Of a DNA stretch of 51,141 bases, positions 13,934 to 22,650 are shown in pieces. Position numbers and translations under genes: made by a program. The first letter of the stretch is position 1; the number at the start of each line of letters is the position of its first letter. The stretch is from positions 1 to 51,141 of the forward strand of contig JAQXSC010000003.1 in assembly GCA_029218825.1 (NCBI GenBank), given 5' to 3'. Origin of the DNA: Oscillospiraceae bacterium. Its GTDB lineage: Bacteria > Bacillota > Clostridia > Oscillospirales > Acutalibacteraceae. A model generated the notes under the pieces. It saw only the letters and a list, made by a program, of their open reading frames with translations, was not told the DNA's origin and did no database searches.

Positions 13934-15027
13934 TATTCAACACCTCCGTTAACATTAAAGATTACAGGTTCTCCGCCAAGGGGAGCCCAGATTTTGTCAA
14001 GGTCAGGCTCTATTACACGGATAGCGGACTCCTCACTTGCCATATAGGCTTTGTTACCCTTTTGACCGATTACCATTGAACGAAGTTTCAGTCTGTCATT
14101 CAACGCCATAAGACCGCCCTTATAACCAACGATAATTGAGAAAGGTCCTGTAACAAGCAGACTTGCGTATGCGTTTCTTATATATGTATAGTATTCTTTT
14201 TCCTTTTGTGGGAGATTTTCGATAGTTGACCAGAAAGGCGCTGCCATAACGTGAGCCGCATCCTCGTGGCTCATACCCTGTTTACGAACAAGGTAATCAA
14301 CAATATATGCAATAGCCTCTGTGTCAGTTAAAAGTGTGCATTTGTATCCGAACATTTCTATTGAACGGCGGTTTGCGTCATAAGAGGAAATTTCTCCGTT
14401 ATGAACTACAGAAGTATCAAGAACAGAGAAAGGATGGGCGCCGCCCCACCAGCCCGGTGTGTTAGTAGGATATCGTCCGTGTGCTGTCCAGGAATATCCC
14501 TCGTATTCATCAAGGCGGTAAAATCTGCCTACGTCTTCAGGATAACCTACAGCCTTGAAAGAGCCCATATCTTTACCTGATGAGAAAACATATGCACCGT
14601 CAATTTTTGTGTTGATTGACATTACGCAGCGGAATACAAATTCATCCTCATCAACCTGTGTTCTTTCAACCTTGTATGCTAAAGGCTTTAAGAAATATCT
14701 CCAAATCATCGGCTCGTCGGTAATTTCCTTAATAGTTTTGGTAGGCATTACAGACATACTTGCAATTTCAAAATGCTCGTTGATAAAAGCCTCTGCCTCA
14801 TCTTTGGCTCTACGGCTGTCGTAGAACACGTGGAAAGCATAGAAATTCTTAAACTCCGGATAAATGCCGTATGCTGCAAATCCACCGCCAAGTCCATTGG
14901 AACGGTCGTGCATAATTGCGATTGACTTCATTATATCCTCACCGTTCTGCTTTGAACCGTCTAAAGAAATCATACCGGAAATAGCACAGCCTGATGGGAT
15001 TCTTACCTCGCCTTCACGTTTCAGCAT
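13933..15027 (-). CDS. Glutamate synthase amidotransferase (class II) subunit
   Basis: A 364-residue Ntn-type glutamine amidotransferase that supplies ammonia to the FMN subunit. The expected N-terminal nucleophile is Cys14 in SGCAISGMISLDG, so residues 1-13 are a short propeptide that must be removed. WTAHGRYPTNTPGW and HNGEISSYDANR are the glutamine-binding motifs of GltB-type class II domains. It is the first gene of a five-gene minus-strand operon whose members overlap or nearly touch. AAGGAGGAG stands just before the ATG. The promoter at 15167-15195 is a consensus match, leaving a leader of about 130 bases. Confidence 0.93.
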   Translation of the reverse strand: MLKREGEVRIPSGCAISGMISLDGSKQNGEDIMKSIAIMHDRSNGLGGGFAAYGIYPEFKNFYAFHVFYDSRRAKDEAEAFINEHFEIASMSVMPTKTIKEITDEPMIWRYFLKPLAYKVERTQVDEDEFVFRCVMSINTKIDGAYVFSSGKDMGSFKAVGYPEDVGRFYRLDEYEGYSWTAHGRYPTNTPGWWGGAHPFSVLDTSVVHNGEISSYDANRRSIEMFGYKCTLLTDTEAIAYIVDYLVRKQGMSHEDAAHVMAAPFWSTIENLPQKEKEYYTYIRNAYASLLVTGPFSIIVGYKGGLMALNDRLKLRSMVIGQKGNKAYMASEESAIRVIEPDLDKIWAPLGGEPVIFNVNGGVE

Positions 15028-15060
15028 ATTAACTCCTCCTTGTTGCTGTCATATCAGAAT

Positions 15061-15161
15061 AAAAATTGCAGAACACATATATAATGTATGGAGTGTTTAT
15101 CCTTGCAGGTGTTTTTGCTTACCAAACCTATCCCATTCACATAAATTACATTTTGTTCTGC
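15061..15161 (-). promoter_or_regulatory. Leader of the glutamate synthase operon with distant complementary arms
   Basis: In minus-strand RNA, GCAGAACA at 15161-15154 can pair with TGTTCTGC at 15075-15068. The second arm is followed by AATTTTTATT, resembling a weak terminator. The intervening 78 bases contain a further imperfect match next to the arms. I looked for A..G hexaloop hairpins here and found none with a stem, so ANTAR control is not supported for this leader. The structure could be attenuation by another route or chance. Confidence 0.35.
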
Positions 15162-15166
15162 CTTGT

Positions 15167-15195
15167 ATTATATATCCTAATTATTTTGCTGTCAA
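15167..15195 (-). promoter_or_regulatory. Promoter of the glutamate synthase operon
   Basis: Perfect minus-strand TTGACA (15190-15195) and TATAAT (15167-15172) with a 17-base spacer. Start expected near 15160. Confidence 0.85.
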
Positions 15196-15341
15196 TAGGT
15201 TTTTGCATTATTTTGATATAAAAATTTCTTTTTACTATGAAAAAGGCGGTAATTTATGGTGTTTTAGGTATATTTCTGCAAGTAAGTTTTACATAACTTG
15301 CAATTTGTTGAATAAAAAATAAAAAAATTTCCAAAAAAGTA

Positions 15342-15370
15342 TTGACAAACGAAAATTTATGTAATATACT
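15342..15370 (+). promoter_or_regulatory. Promoter of glnN
   Basis: TTGACA at 15342-15347 and TATACT at 15365-15370 with a 17-base spacer. Transcription would begin near 15377, just before the terminator-type leader. Confidence 0.85.
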
Positions 15371-15433
15371 ATTGCCAGAAAGACAGCAATGGCGCTGCAA
15401 GTTTTGGCTTGTGGCGTCATTTTTGTTTTTATT
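15371..15433 (+). promoter_or_regulatory. glnN leader: intrinsic terminator with overlapping ANTAR-type hairpin
   Basis: A 13-bp stem (15389-15401 with 15408-15420, three G-U pairs) with a 6-base loop runs directly into a T-rich tract (15421-15433), forming an intrinsic terminator upstream of the glnN ribosome binding site. Its left arm overlaps a second, mutually exclusive hairpin: CAGC (15384-15387), hexaloop AATGGC (15388-15393), GCTG (15394-15397). The loop has A at position 1 and G at position 4, the signature bound by ANTAR proteins. A partner hairpin upstream is only weakly visible (loop ATTGCC at 15371-15376, 2-bp stem) and would overlap the predicted transcription start. ATTGC (15371-15375) can also pair with GCAAT (15386-15390). 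Confidence 0.75.
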
Positions 15434-15457
15434 TGATTAAAAAGGAGAGTACTAAAA

Positions 15458-17551
15458 ATGGTAAACGTTCCGGAATTATTTGGTTCCAATGTCTTTAATG
15501 ACGAAACTATGAGAGATAGACTTCCAAAGCCTGTATATACTGCTTTGAAAAAGACTATCCAAGATGGTGAAGCACTTGATATCAGCGTTGCAAACTCTGT
15601 TGCTCACGCAATGAAAGAGTGGGCTATTGAAAAAGGTTGCACACACTACACTCACTGGTTCCAACCGCTGACAGGTATTACTGCTGAAAAACACGACAGT
15701 TTTATTACACCTCAGGGTGACGGTAATGTTATTATGAGTTTCAGCGGTAAGGCTCTTATCAAGGGCGAGCCTGACGCGTCTTCTTTCCCAAGCGGCGGTA
15801 TTCGTGCTACATTCGAGGCAAGAGGTTATACAGCATGGGACCCAACTTCCTATGCTTTTGCCAAGGACGGTACTTTATATATTCCAACCGCTTTCTGTTC
15901 CTACACAGGTGAAGTTCTTGATAAAAAAACTCCTCTGCTCCGTTCAATGGAGAGAATTTCCAAAGAGGCTGTAAGAATTTTACATTTGTTTGGTAAGACA
16001 GATGTTACAAGAGTTATGACAACTGTAGGTCCTGAACAGGAATACTTCCTTATTGACAAGGATATGTATGACGCTCGTCCTGACCTTATTTATACAGGCA
16101 GAACATTATTCGGTGCAAAGGCTCCTAAGGGTCAGGAACTTGACGACCACTACTTCGGCTCTATTAAAACAAGAGTTTCACAGTATATGGCTGAACTTGA
16201 CAGAGAGTTATGGTCATATGGTATTTATTCAAAAACAAAACACAACGAGGTTGCTCCTTCACAGCACGAAGTTGCTCCTATCTTTACAACAACCAACCTT
16301 GCTGTTGACCACAACGAGTTAATGATGGACGTTATGCAGAAAGTTGCCGAGAAGTACAATCTTGTTTGCTTACTTCACGAGAAACCTTTTGCCGGTGTAA
16401 ACGGTTCAGGTAAACACAACAACTGGTCTATTTCTACAAACACAGGTGAAAACCTGTTAAGCCCCGGCAAAAATCCTGAACAGAACACACAGTTCTTATT
16501 ATTCCTTGCTGCTATCGTAAAGGGTGTTGACGAGTATCAGGATTTACTCAGAATTTCTGTTGCTTCCGCAGGTAACGACCACCGTCTTGGCGCTAACGAA
16601 GCACCTCCTGCTATTATCTCAATGTTCTTAGGCGACGAATTAGGCGCAATCGTAGATTCAATCAAAGACGGTACAGAGTATTCCGGTGAGGGCAAAAAGA
16701 AAGTGCAGATGGGCGTTGAAGTTCTTCCTGACTTCAAGAAGGACACAACCGACCGTAACCGTACTTCACCTTTTGCTTTCACAGGTAACAGATTTGAGTT
16801 CAGAATGCTCGGCTCATCTGTAAACGTTGCAAGTCCTAACATTGTACTGAACACTGTTGTTGCTGACGAGTTAAAGCAGTTTGCAGATGTACTTGAAAAG
16901 GCGGATGACTTTGAAAGTGCCGCTAAAGAATTGATTGCAAAAACATTCAGAGAGCATAGCAGAATTATCTTCAACGGCAACAACTATGCTGATGAGTGGG
17001 TTGAAGAGGCTGAAAAGAGAGGTCTGCTGAATCTTAAGAGCGTTCCACAGGCTGTAGCGCATTATCTTGACGAAAAGAACCTAAAACTCTTCACCGAAAA
17101 CAACGTATTCAGCGAAGAGGAATTACACGCAAGATATGAAGTTGACCTTGAAAACTACGCAAAGGTAATCAACATTGAAGCATTGACAATGGTTGATATG
17201 GCTAAGAAAGACATTATTCCGGCTGTAACTTCTTATGTTAGGGAGTTAACCGATACTGCTCTTTCAAAGAAAGCATTATCAGATTCAATTCCTGTTGAAC
17301 TTGAAACAAAACTTGTTACTTCATTAAGTCAGAAACTTGTATGTTTCTCCAATAAGGTTGAGGAACTTGAAAACAGTTTGATTCAGGCAGTGGAACTTGA
17401 GAACGATATTCAGGCTTATGCTGACTTCTACTGTGATACAGTATTTGCAAATATGCAGGAATTAAGAGCAATCGGTGACGCTATGGAAACAGAAACTTCT
17501 TCTGATTACTGGCCTTACCCATCATACGGCGAAATGCTCTTCGGTGTATAA
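15458..17551 (+). CDS. glnN: Glutamine synthetase type III
   Basis: GSIII makes glutamine from glutamate, ammonia and ATP. The 697-residue length and the N-terminal [12 protein letters not shown] identify the type III family, which is larger than type I or II enzymes. Recognisable blocks are [30 protein letters not shown] (type III hallmark), GPEQEYFLI for metal binding, [17 protein letters not shown] for the ATP/glutamate site and [25 protein letters not shown] stands eight bases before the ATG. It is divergent from the five-gene glutamate synthase, giving a complete GS-GOGAT cycle. Regulation by antitermination is suggested by its leader and by the ANTAR gene about 5.5 kb away. Confidence 0.97.
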   Translation: MVNVPELFGSNVFNDETMRDRLPKPVYTALKKTIQDGEALDISVANSVAHAMKEWAIEKGCTHYTHWFQPLTGITAEKHDSFITPQGDGNVIMSFSGKALIKGEPDASSFPSGGIRATFEARGYTAWDPTSYAFAKDGTLYIPTAFCSYTGEVLDKKTPLLRSMERISKEAVRILHLFGKTDVTRVMTTVGPEQEYFLIDKDMYDARPDLIYTGRTLFGAKAPKGQELDDHYFGSIKTRVSQYMAELDRELWSYGIYSKTKHNEVAPSQHEVAPIFTTTNLAVDHNELMMDVMQKVAEKYNLVCLLHEKPFAGVNGSGKHNNWSISTNTGENLLSPGKNPEQNTQFLLFLAAIVKGVDEYQDLLRISVASAGNDHRLGANEAPPAIISMFLGDELGAIVDSIKDGTEYSGEGKKKVQMGVEVLPDFKKDTTDRNRTSPFAFTGNRFEFRMLGSSVNVASPNIVLNTVVADELKQFADVLEKADDFESAAKELIAKTFREHSRIIFNGNNYADEWVEEAEKRGLLNLKSVPQAVAHYLDEKNLKLFTENNVFSEEELHARYEVDLENYAKVINIEALTMVDMAKKDIIPAVTSYVRELTDTALSKKALSDSIPVELETKLVTSLSQKLVCFSNKVEELENSLIQAVELENDIQAYADFYCDTVFANMQELRAIGDAMETETSSDYWPYPSYGEMLFGV

Positions 17552-17583
17552 TTTAACAATTTAATACATAGGATATAACACAA

Positions 17584-17611
17584 AGACGTGTACTCATTTG
17601 AGTACACGTCT
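17584..17611 (+). terminator. First terminator hairpin after glnN
   Basis: A perfect 12-bp stem (17584-17595 with 17600-17611) with a 4-base loop lies 33 bases past the glnN stop. The T tract behind it is short, so it may act with the second hairpin. Confidence 0.65.
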
Positions 17612-17645
17612 GTTTCATACCTATCCTTTTTAATTCACATAAGAT

Positions 17646-17687
17646 AAGGCACTCTGTCTATTTTTTAGCAGAGTGCCTTGTCTGTTT
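17646..17687 (+). terminator. Second terminator hairpin after glnN
   Basis: An 11-bp stem (17646-17656 with 17669-17679), extended by CTA/TAG after one bulged base, is followed by GTCTGTTTTT. Its strand and spacing suggest a backup terminator for glnN. Confidence 0.65.
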
Positions 17688-17819
17688 TTATGTGCTGTAT
17701 TTGCTTAAAGTGGATGTAAGAGTACATTAATTTAAAACATAAATGTATGCTGTTACACTACGGTCGGGCAAAATAGTTTTCCACTTTATGCAACCTATCT
17801 GCTCGAATTGGATGCAACG

Positions 17820-18134
17820 TCACGTTGCATACTTTACTGCTGTACCTGTTACAAGAATTTCAGCAGCCCCCTGCATTACAGATGAACTTGAAAATCTGAT
17901 AGCAACAATAGCGTCTGCACCCATTTTTTGTGCCTGTTCAATCATTCTGTTCAGAGCAATATCACGTGACTCATTGAGCATCTTGTTGTAGGAACCAAGT
18001 TCGCCGCCAACCATACTCTTAAAACCTGCGCCCATATCCTTGAACGCATTTTTAGAACGGACTGTACTGCCGGAAACCAAACCTAATGCTTCAAATTCCT
18101 TTCCGGGAATTGTATCTGTTGTAACTAAAAGCAT
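17820..18134 (-). CDS. YbjQ/UPF0145 family protein
   Basis: A 104-residue protein of the UPF0145 heavy-metal-binding-domain family. The opening TTDTIPGKEFEALGLVSGSTVRSKN and the ADAIVAIRFSSSSVMQGA stretch are typical, and the length is normal for the family. Members form pentamers of unclear function; metal binding is a family label, and this copy has no cysteines. It is monocistronic, with its own promoter (18165-18193) and AAGGAGAGG before the ATG. A 9-bp inverted repeat (17812-17830) overlaps the stop codon but lacks a T tract, so I do not call it a terminator. Confidence 0.85.
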   Translation of the reverse strand: MLLVTTDTIPGKEFEALGLVSGSTVRSKNAFKDMGAGFKSMVGGELGSYNKMLNESRDIALNRMIEQAQKMGADAIVAIRFSSSSVMQGAAEILVTGTAVKYAT

Positions 18135-18164
18135 AAAAACCTCTCCTTAATATTATTTTACTAA

Positions 18165-18193
18165 ATTATACATTATTGATATAAAAAATACAA
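18165..18193 (-). promoter_or_regulatory. Promoter of the YbjQ-like gene
   Basis: Minus-strand TTGTAT (18188-18193) and perfect TATAAT (18165-18170), 17-base spacer, about 30 bases upstream of the start codon. Confidence 0.65.
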
Positions 18194-18344
18194 CTGATTA
18201 ACGTATTTAATAACAAATAAAAGGCTGTTTGCAAATAATCTCCGAAAAGGCGGTTATTGATACGGTTGGGCATAGAAGTGTTCTAATAAATTAAATTTAT
18301 CTACTTGACCGACATTTTCCATTTTCAATTTTAAATTTTCAATT

Positions 18345-18381
18345 AAAATAAAAAAACAACCCCTCCAAAAATCGGAGGGGT
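18345..18381 (-). terminator. Terminator of the ribosomal supercluster
   Basis: Stem ACCCCTCC/GGAGGGGT (18359-18366 with 18374-18381) with a 7-base loop, followed in the minus direction by TG and seven Ts. It stands 15 bases past the rplQ stop and ends the cluster that begins at rpsJ. Confidence 0.92.
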
Positions 18382-18396
18382 GTAACTGTATTACAA

Positions 18397-18738
18397 TTAT
18401 ACAAGTTCAATGATAGCCATTTCAGCGCCGTCGCCACGACGTGGGCCGATTTTAGTGATACGTGTGTAACCACCATTTCTGTCGCTGTATTTTGGGCCAA
18501 TCTCGTCAAATAACTTCTTTGTAACATCCTCTTTTGTGATGAATTTCATAACAAGTCTTTTATTTGCAAGAGTGTTTTCCTTTGATATTGTAATCATTTT
18601 CTCTGCCATAGAACTAACTTCCTTAGCACGAGTAACAGTTGTTTCAATTTTGCCCTTTTCTAAAAGGAAAGTAACCATTGCACGGAGCATAGCAGTTCTC
18701 TGAGCAGTAGTTCTTCCAAGCTTTCTTGTACCTGGCAT
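18397..18738 (-). CDS. rplQ: 50S ribosomal protein L17
   Basis: The 113-residue protein begins [20 protein letters not shown], the conserved L17 N-terminus, and ends in the usual [15 protein letters not shown]17 binds 23S rRNA near the exit-tunnel rim of the large subunit. It is the last gene of the supercluster, 34 bases after rpoA. The ecfA/truA genes that often follow rplQ in Firmicutes are absent here. Confidence 0.97.
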   Translation of the reverse strand: MPGTRKLGRTTAQRTAMLRAMVTFLLEKGKIETTVTRAKEVSSMAEKMITISKENTLANKRLVMKFITKEDVTKKLFDEIGPKYSDRNGGYTRITKIGPRRGDGAEMAIIELV

Positions 18739-18772
18739 AGGTATTCACTCCTTTATATATTTGTAAAAGGAT

Positions 18773-19726
18773 TTATTCGTCTTCCTTCTTTAGGCTGAAT
18801 CCAAGACTTTCAAGTTTAAACTCAACCTCTTCAAGTGACTTACGTCCAAGGTTACGAACTTTCATCATATCCTCTGTTGTTTTGTTTATCAGGTCTTCTA
18901 CGTTGTTGATACCTGCACGCTTTAGACAGTTGAATGAACGAACAGAAAGGTCAAGTTCCTCAATAGTCATCTCAAGGTACTTATCCTTGCCCTTGTCGTC
19001 TTTCTCAACCATAATCTCGCTGTTTGTAACAGTATCGGACAGATTAACGAACAGGTTAAGATGCTCTGTGAGAACCTTTGCAGCCAAAGAAACTGCCTCC
19101 TGTGCGTTGATAACGCCGTTTGTCCAAACATCAAGTGTCAACTTGTCATAGTCAGTAATCTGACCTACACGTGTATTGTCAACTGTGTAGTTTACCTTTA
19201 AAACAGGTGTATAAATAGAATCCACCGGTAGAACTCCGATTACATTGTTACCGGAAAGAAGTTTATTCTTTTCGCCGGGAACGTAACCTCTGCCCTTATC
19301 AAGTGTAATTTCAATATTAAGTTTAGCATCGTCGCCTAAAGTTGCAATATGCAACTCAGGGTTAAGAATTTCAACATCGGCGTCGTGCTTAATGTCGCCT
19401 GCTGTAACCTCGCAAGGACCCTCGGCAGCAATCTCAACAACCTTTGGTGTGTTGTCGTAAATCTTTGCAACAAGACTCTTCATATTGAGGACAATCTCGG
19501 TAACATCTTCTTTAACGCCCGGAACAGTAGAAAACTCGTGAAGTACGCCGTTAATTTTAATTGAAGTAACAGCGCAACCCTCAAGGGAAGAAAGTAAAAC
19601 TCTTCTCAGGCTGTTGCCCAGTGTATTACCGAAGCCACGCTCTAAAGGCTCTACAACAAATCTTCCGTATCTACCGTCTTCTGTAAGTTCTTCTGTTTCA
19701 ATTCTTGGTTTTTCGATCTCTATCAT
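18773..19726 (-). CDS. rpoA: RNA polymerase alpha subunit
   Basis: The 317-residue alpha subunit scaffolds RNA polymerase assembly. Its N-terminal domain contains [25 protein letters not shown], the dimerisation helix. Its C-terminal domain (about 245-310) contains [16 protein letters not shown] and [11 protein letters not shown], the helix-hairpin-helix that contacts UP-element DNA and activators. Length is standard. It lies between rpsD and rplQ as in most bacteria. The 70-base gap before it is longer than its neighbours' and can fold (19746-19779). TAAGGAGGA precedes the ATG. Confidence 0.97.
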   Translation of the reverse strand: MIEIEKPRIETEELTEDGRYGRFVVEPLERGFGNTLGNSLRRVLLSSLEGCAVTSIKINGVLHEFSTVPGVKEDVTEIVLNMKSLVAKIYDNTPKVVEIAAEGPCEVTAGDIKHDADVEILNPELHIATLGDDAKLNIEITLDKGRGYVPGEKNKLLSGNNVIGVLPVDSIYTPVLKVNYTVDNTRVGQITDYDKLTLDVWTNGVINAQEAVSLAAKVLTEHLNLFVNLSDTVTNSEIMVEKDDKGKDKYLEMTIEELDLSVRSFNCLKRAGINNVEDLINKTTEDMMKVRNLGRKSLEEVEFKLESLGFSLKKEDE

Positions 19727-19745
19727 AGCGAATCCTCCTTATTAG

Positions 19746-19779
19746 GCAGCCATCAAGCTGCTGTGTCTGTAATCTGCCT
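19746..19779 (-). promoter_or_regulatory. Foldable spacer between rpsD and rpoA
   Basis: In minus RNA, GCAGC and GCTGC (19746-19750 and 19757-19761) can form a hairpin with a 6-base loop. AGGCAG at 19774-19779 can instead pair with CTGCCT at 19744-19749. The two folds exclude each other. S4 is a known translational autoregulator in other bacteria, but I see no specific S4 target here, so this is a candidate only. Confidence 0.3.
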
Positions 19780-19796
19780 TATAAAACGTATGGGGA

Positions 19797-20399
19797 TTAC
19801 TTGGAGTACAACTCGACGATAAGGTGCTCTTCAACAGGAAAGTCGATATCATCTCTCTGTGGCTCGGCGATAACCTTACCACCAAGTAGATTTTCGTTTC
19901 TTGAAAGCCACTTTGGAGTTGCTACAGAAGCATTTTCACCCTCAGCGATTGCTTTAAATCTTGCTGTTGAACGGCTCTTTTCCTTTACTTCGATAACGTC
20001 GCCGACTTTAACAAGATATGAAGGAATGTTTACCTTCTTGCCGTTTACTGTAAAGTGAGAGTGATTAACAAGTTGTCTTGCCTCTCTTCTTGTAGCGGCT
20101 AAACCAAGTCTGAATACTACGTTATCAAGTCTATGTTCAATTAATGTCAGCAAAACTGCACCGGTCTTGCCTTCTTTTTTCTCGGCTTTCTCATAGTAAG
20201 CTCTGAACTGCTTTTCCATGATGCCGTAAATAAACTTAACTTTCTGCTTTTCTGTAAGCTGCATGCTGTATTCGCTCTTTTTTCTTCTCATGCTGCCGCC
20301 GGGGTTTCTGTTAGAAGTTTTCTTAGAATAACCCATAACTGCAGGAGAAATACCAAGTGCTCTACAACGTTTTGCAATAGGCTGCATATTTTTAGCCAT
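19797..20399 (-). CDS. rpsD: 30S ribosomal protein S4
   Basis: S4 nucleates 30S assembly by binding the 5' domain of 16S rRNA. The 200-residue protein has the S4 RNA-binding motif at about 90-150 (RLDNVVFRLGLAATRREARQLVNHSHFTVNG). Its N-terminal part lacks the zinc-finger cysteines, making it the C-minus form (AKNMQPIAKRCRALGISP retains only one Cys). It follows rpsK by 24 bases with a clear AAGGAGG. Confidence 0.97.
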   Translation of the reverse strand: MAKNMQPIAKRCRALGISPAVMGYSKKTSNRNPGGSMRRKKSEYSMQLTEKQKVKFIYGIMEKQFRAYYEKAEKKEGKTGAVLLTLIEHRLDNVVFRLGLAATRREARQLVNHSHFTVNGKKVNIPSYLVKVGDVIEVKEKSRSTARFKAIAEGENASVATPKWLSRNENLLGGKVIAEPQRDDIDFPVEEHLIVELYSK

Positions 20400-20423
20400 A
20401 GTAAGTTTCCTCCTTATTTATTA

Positions 20424-20822
20424 CTATACACGTCTTCTCTTTGGAGGACGGCATCCGTTGTGTGGAATTGGAGTTACGTCTTTAATCATAGTAACCTCAA
20501 GACCTGCGGACTGTAATGCTCTGATTGCTGCCTCACGACCCTGACCGGGGCCCTTTACGTAAACCTCTACGCTCTTCATACCGAAGTCCATAGCTGCTTT
20601 AGCGGCAGTTTCAGCAGCAGACTGAGCTGCAAAAGGAGTAGATTTACGTGAGCCACGGAAACCTAATTCACCTGCACTTGCCCAAGATACTGCGTTACCG
20701 TTAGTATCGGAAATAGTAACAATTGTATTGTTAAATGTTGACTGAATGTGAGCGCTGCCTTTTTCAATGTGCTTTTTGTCACGACGGCGGCGTACAGCCT
20801 TTTTACCCTTAGGTGCTGCCAT
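20424..20822 (-). CDS. rpsK: 30S ribosomal protein S11
   Basis: The 132-residue protein contains [20 protein letters not shown] and ends [11 protein letters not shown], the conserved S11 tail next to the platform of the small subunit. The basic N-terminal extension ([18 protein letters not shown]) is normal. It lies 14 bases after rpsM in the alpha-operon order rpsM-rpsK-rpsD-rpoA-rplQ. Confidence 0.97.
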   Translation of the reverse strand: MAAPKGKKAVRRRRDKKHIEKGSAHIQSTFNNTIVTISDTNGNAVSWASAGELGFRGSRKSTPFAAQSAAETAAKAAMDFGMKSVEVYVKGPGQGREAAIRALQSAGLEVTMIKDVTPIPHNGCRPPKRRRV

Positions 20823-20836
20823 AAGCTTTATCCTCC

Positions 20837-21205
20837 TTACTTCTTCTTGTTGGCCATTGTCTTACGAGGGCCCTTGCGAGTACGAGCGTTTGTCTTTGAA
20901 CGCTGACCTCTTACAGGAAGTCCTTTTCTGTGACGAACGCCACGATAACAACCAATTTCAATAAGTCTTTTAATGTCAAAAGCTATGTCACGACGAAGGT
21001 CACCTTCAACGCGGCAGTTCTTTTCTATATATTCTCTAAGCTTTGAAACATCATCTTCTGATAAATCTCTGACACGAGTGTCAGGATTTACACCTGTTGC
21101 AGCAATAATGTCTGTTGCAGTTTTACGTCCGATACCGAAAATATAAGTTAGACCGATTTCGATTCTCTTATCTCTCGGTAAGTCAACACCTGCTATACGA
21201 GCCAT
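20837..21205 (-). CDS. rpsM: 30S ribosomal protein S13
   Basis: The 122-residue protein starts [20 protein letters not shown] and has the C-terminal [19 protein letters not shown], both conserved in S13. It sits at the head of the small subunit and contacts L5 and P-site tRNA. The gene follows rpmJ by 67 bases. A GGAGGTG is placed before the ATG. Confidence 0.97.
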   Translation of the reverse strand: MARIAGVDLPRDKRIEIGLTYIFGIGRKTATDIIAATGVNPDTRVRDLSEDDVSKLREYIEKNCRVEGDLRRDIAFDIKRLIEIGCYRGVRHRKGLPVRGQRSKTNARTRKGPRKTMANKKK

Positions 21206-21272
21206 TTAGTTGCACCTCCATTTAAAAATCAAAATAATAGGTTTAAACCTTTTGTAGTCTTTCTTTCAGTAA

Positions 21273-21386
21273 TTAGCCCTGACGCTGTTTGTGCTTAGGG
21301 TTTTCGCAAATTACCAAAATTTTACCTTTTCTCTTAATTACTTTGCACTTTTCGCAAATTTTCTTTACAGAAGGTCTGACTTTCAT
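21273..21386 (-). CDS. rpmJ: 50S ribosomal protein L36
   Basis: This gene encodes only 37 residues, beginning [14 protein letters not shown]. Cys11, Cys14, Cys27 and His32 form the zinc ribbon of the C-plus form of L36. It binds the 23S rRNA near the L7/L12 stalk base. It lies 31 bases after infA and 67 before rpsM, its normal place in Firmicutes. AAGGAATG precedes the ATG. Confidence 0.95.
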   Translation of the reverse strand: MKVRPSVKKICEKCKVIKRKGKILVICENPKHKQRQG

Positions 21387-21417
21387 CAATAATCATTCCT
21401 TTCTCAAAAATCAGTTT

Positions 21418-21636
21418 TTACTTGGATCTCCAAGTAATTCTTCCTCTTGTAAGGTCATATGGAGACATTTCCAAAGTAACCTTATCTCCCGGCAAAATAC
21501 GAATAAAGTTCATTCTTAACTTACCGGAAATAACAGCTAATACTACATGGCCGTTTGGGAGCTCTACCTTAAACTGTGCGTTAGGCAGTGCCTCAACGAC
21601 TTTACCCTCGACCTCTAATACGTCCTGCTTTGACAT
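21418..21636 (-). CDS. infA: Translation initiation factor IF-1
   Basis: The 72-residue OB-fold protein begins [21 protein letters not shown] and ends [15 protein letters not shown], diagnostic for IF-1, which blocks the A site during initiation. An in-frame codon 18 bases upstream would add six residues, but TTAGGAGGT stands right before the ATG at 21636. Its 5' end overlaps the 3' end of the longer reading of no other gene; the KOW gene stops at 21647, 10 bases away. Confidence 0.96.
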   Translation of the reverse strand: MSKQDVLEVEGKVVEALPNAQFKVELPNGHVVLAVISGKLRMNFIRILPGDKVTLEMSPYDLTRGRITWRSK

Positions 21637-21646
21637 AACTAACCTC

Positions 21647-21886
21647 CTAATCAATCTTGCTAAAACTGTTTAGCATTTTTCTTAATTGCTTATTAGTTTG
21701 CGGCATTTCAATGACCTTTGAAGTCAGACATAGGTGTTTGAGATTTTTCAGTTTCGGTTTTTCCGTGGGACGTTCTTTGCCGTCGCACACATATGCAAAC
21801 TTGTCTGAAACCTTATCTACTACCATAATCCGACCCTTGTCGTGACCTGCCTTTGATATCACTATACTTCCTCTGACAAAATCCAT
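21647..21886 (-). CDS. KOW-domain (L14e-like) RNA-binding protein
   Basis: A 79-residue protein with an N-terminal KOW motif ([21 protein letters not shown]), resembling eukaryote/archaeal L14e. Such genes lie between map and infA in many Clostridia. The role is unproven, presumably ribosome- or rRNA-linked. I chose the ATG at 21886 because AAGGTGG lies five bases before it. A GTG at 21895 overlapping this Shine-Dalgarno site would add three residues. It is 10 bases after the map stop, so the reading is coupled to map. Confidence 0.85.
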   Translation of the reverse strand: MDFVRGSIVISKAGHDKGRIMVVDKVSDKFAYVCDGKERPTEKPKLKNLKHLCLTSKVIEMPQTNKQLRKMLNSFSKID

Positions 21887-21896
21887 AACAACCACC

Positions 21897-22649
21897 TTAA
21901 CCGGGTATAGTCATTATTTTCGGACCCTCAGGGGTAATTGCAACTGTGTGTTCAAAATGAGCAGCCAACTTTCCGTCAACCGTAACTGTTGTCCAGTCAT
22001 CATCAAGAACTTCAACTGCATAGTGACCTTCACACACCATTGGTTCAATGGCGATAGTCATTCCAGGGAGAAGTCGCACCCCTCGTCCGGCTTTGCCGAA
22101 ATTCGGAATGCTTGGGTCTTCATGCAACTTCGTACCTACGCCGTGGCCGACAAAATCTCGTACCACCGAGTAACTACGATTTTCGACATACTGTTGAACT
22201 GTGCTGCCGATATCGCCTACACGATTACCGGCTAAAGCCGCCTCTATTCCCTTGTAGAGGCTTTCTCTTGTTGCGTCCATAAGTTTTTGAGCATTGTCGC
22301 TTACGGTACCGCAGGGGAATGTAAACGCATTGTCACCGTGGAAGCCTTCATAAAAGGCACCTACATCGACACTGACGATATCCCCTTCCTTGAGAATTTC
22401 GTTCTTACTCGGTATGCCATGGATGACCACATTATTTACGGAAATACATGCACTTGCCGGAAAACCGCCATAACCGAGAAACGAAGGCGTTGCGCCTTGT
22501 TTCTCGATATATTTACGGACTTTTTCATCTATCTCATAAGTAGAGACGCCGGGCTTGACAGCCTCACCGGCAACGCACAGCGCATTGGCAGAAATTCTGC
22601 AAGCGTCCATCATTTTGGATATTTCCCGCGCTGTTTTAATAACAACCAT
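21897..22649 (-). CDS. map: Methionine aminopeptidase type I
   Basis: Map removes the initiator methionine from nascent proteins. The 250-residue pita-bread enzyme shows the five metal ligands expected of the family in SVDVGAFYEGFHGDNAFT (two Asp), GHGVGTKLHEDP (His), IEPM (Glu) and FEHTVAIT (Glu). There is no N-terminal extension, so this is type Ia. It follows adk with a single base between the genes, in the adk-map-infA block of the spc operon. Confidence 0.96.
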   Translation of the reverse strand: MVVIKTAREISKMMDACRISANALCVAGEAVKPGVSTYEIDEKVRKYIEKQGATPSFLGYGGFPASACISVNNVVIHGIPSKNEILKEGDIVSVDVGAFYEGFHGDNAFTFPCGTVSDNAQKLMDATRESLYKGIEAALAGNRVGDIGSTVQQYVENRSYSVVRDFVGHGVGTKLHEDPSIPNFGKAGRGVRLLPGMTIAIEPMVCEGHYAVEVLDDDWTTVTVDGKLAAHFEHTVAITPEGPKIMTIPG

Positions 22650-22650
22650 A

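Larger units (their letters stand above)
15028..15457. other. Divergent control region between glutamate synthase and glnN
   Basis: The 430-base AT-rich gap separates the minus-strand glutamate synthase operon from plus-strand glnN. It contains a full promoter in each direction whose boxes are about 150 bases apart, a leader with distant complementary arms on the glutamate synthase side and a terminator/hairpin leader on the glnN side. I see no open reading frame with a ribosome binding site in it. Confidence 0.75.

Noticed and set aside
15028-15170. ANTAR hairpin in the glutamate synthase leader
   Set aside because: No A..G hexaloop with a real stem could be found; only the distant complementary arms remain.
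17812-17830. Terminator of the YbjQ-like gene
   Set aside because: The 9-bp inverted repeat overlaps the stop codon and has no T tract behind it.
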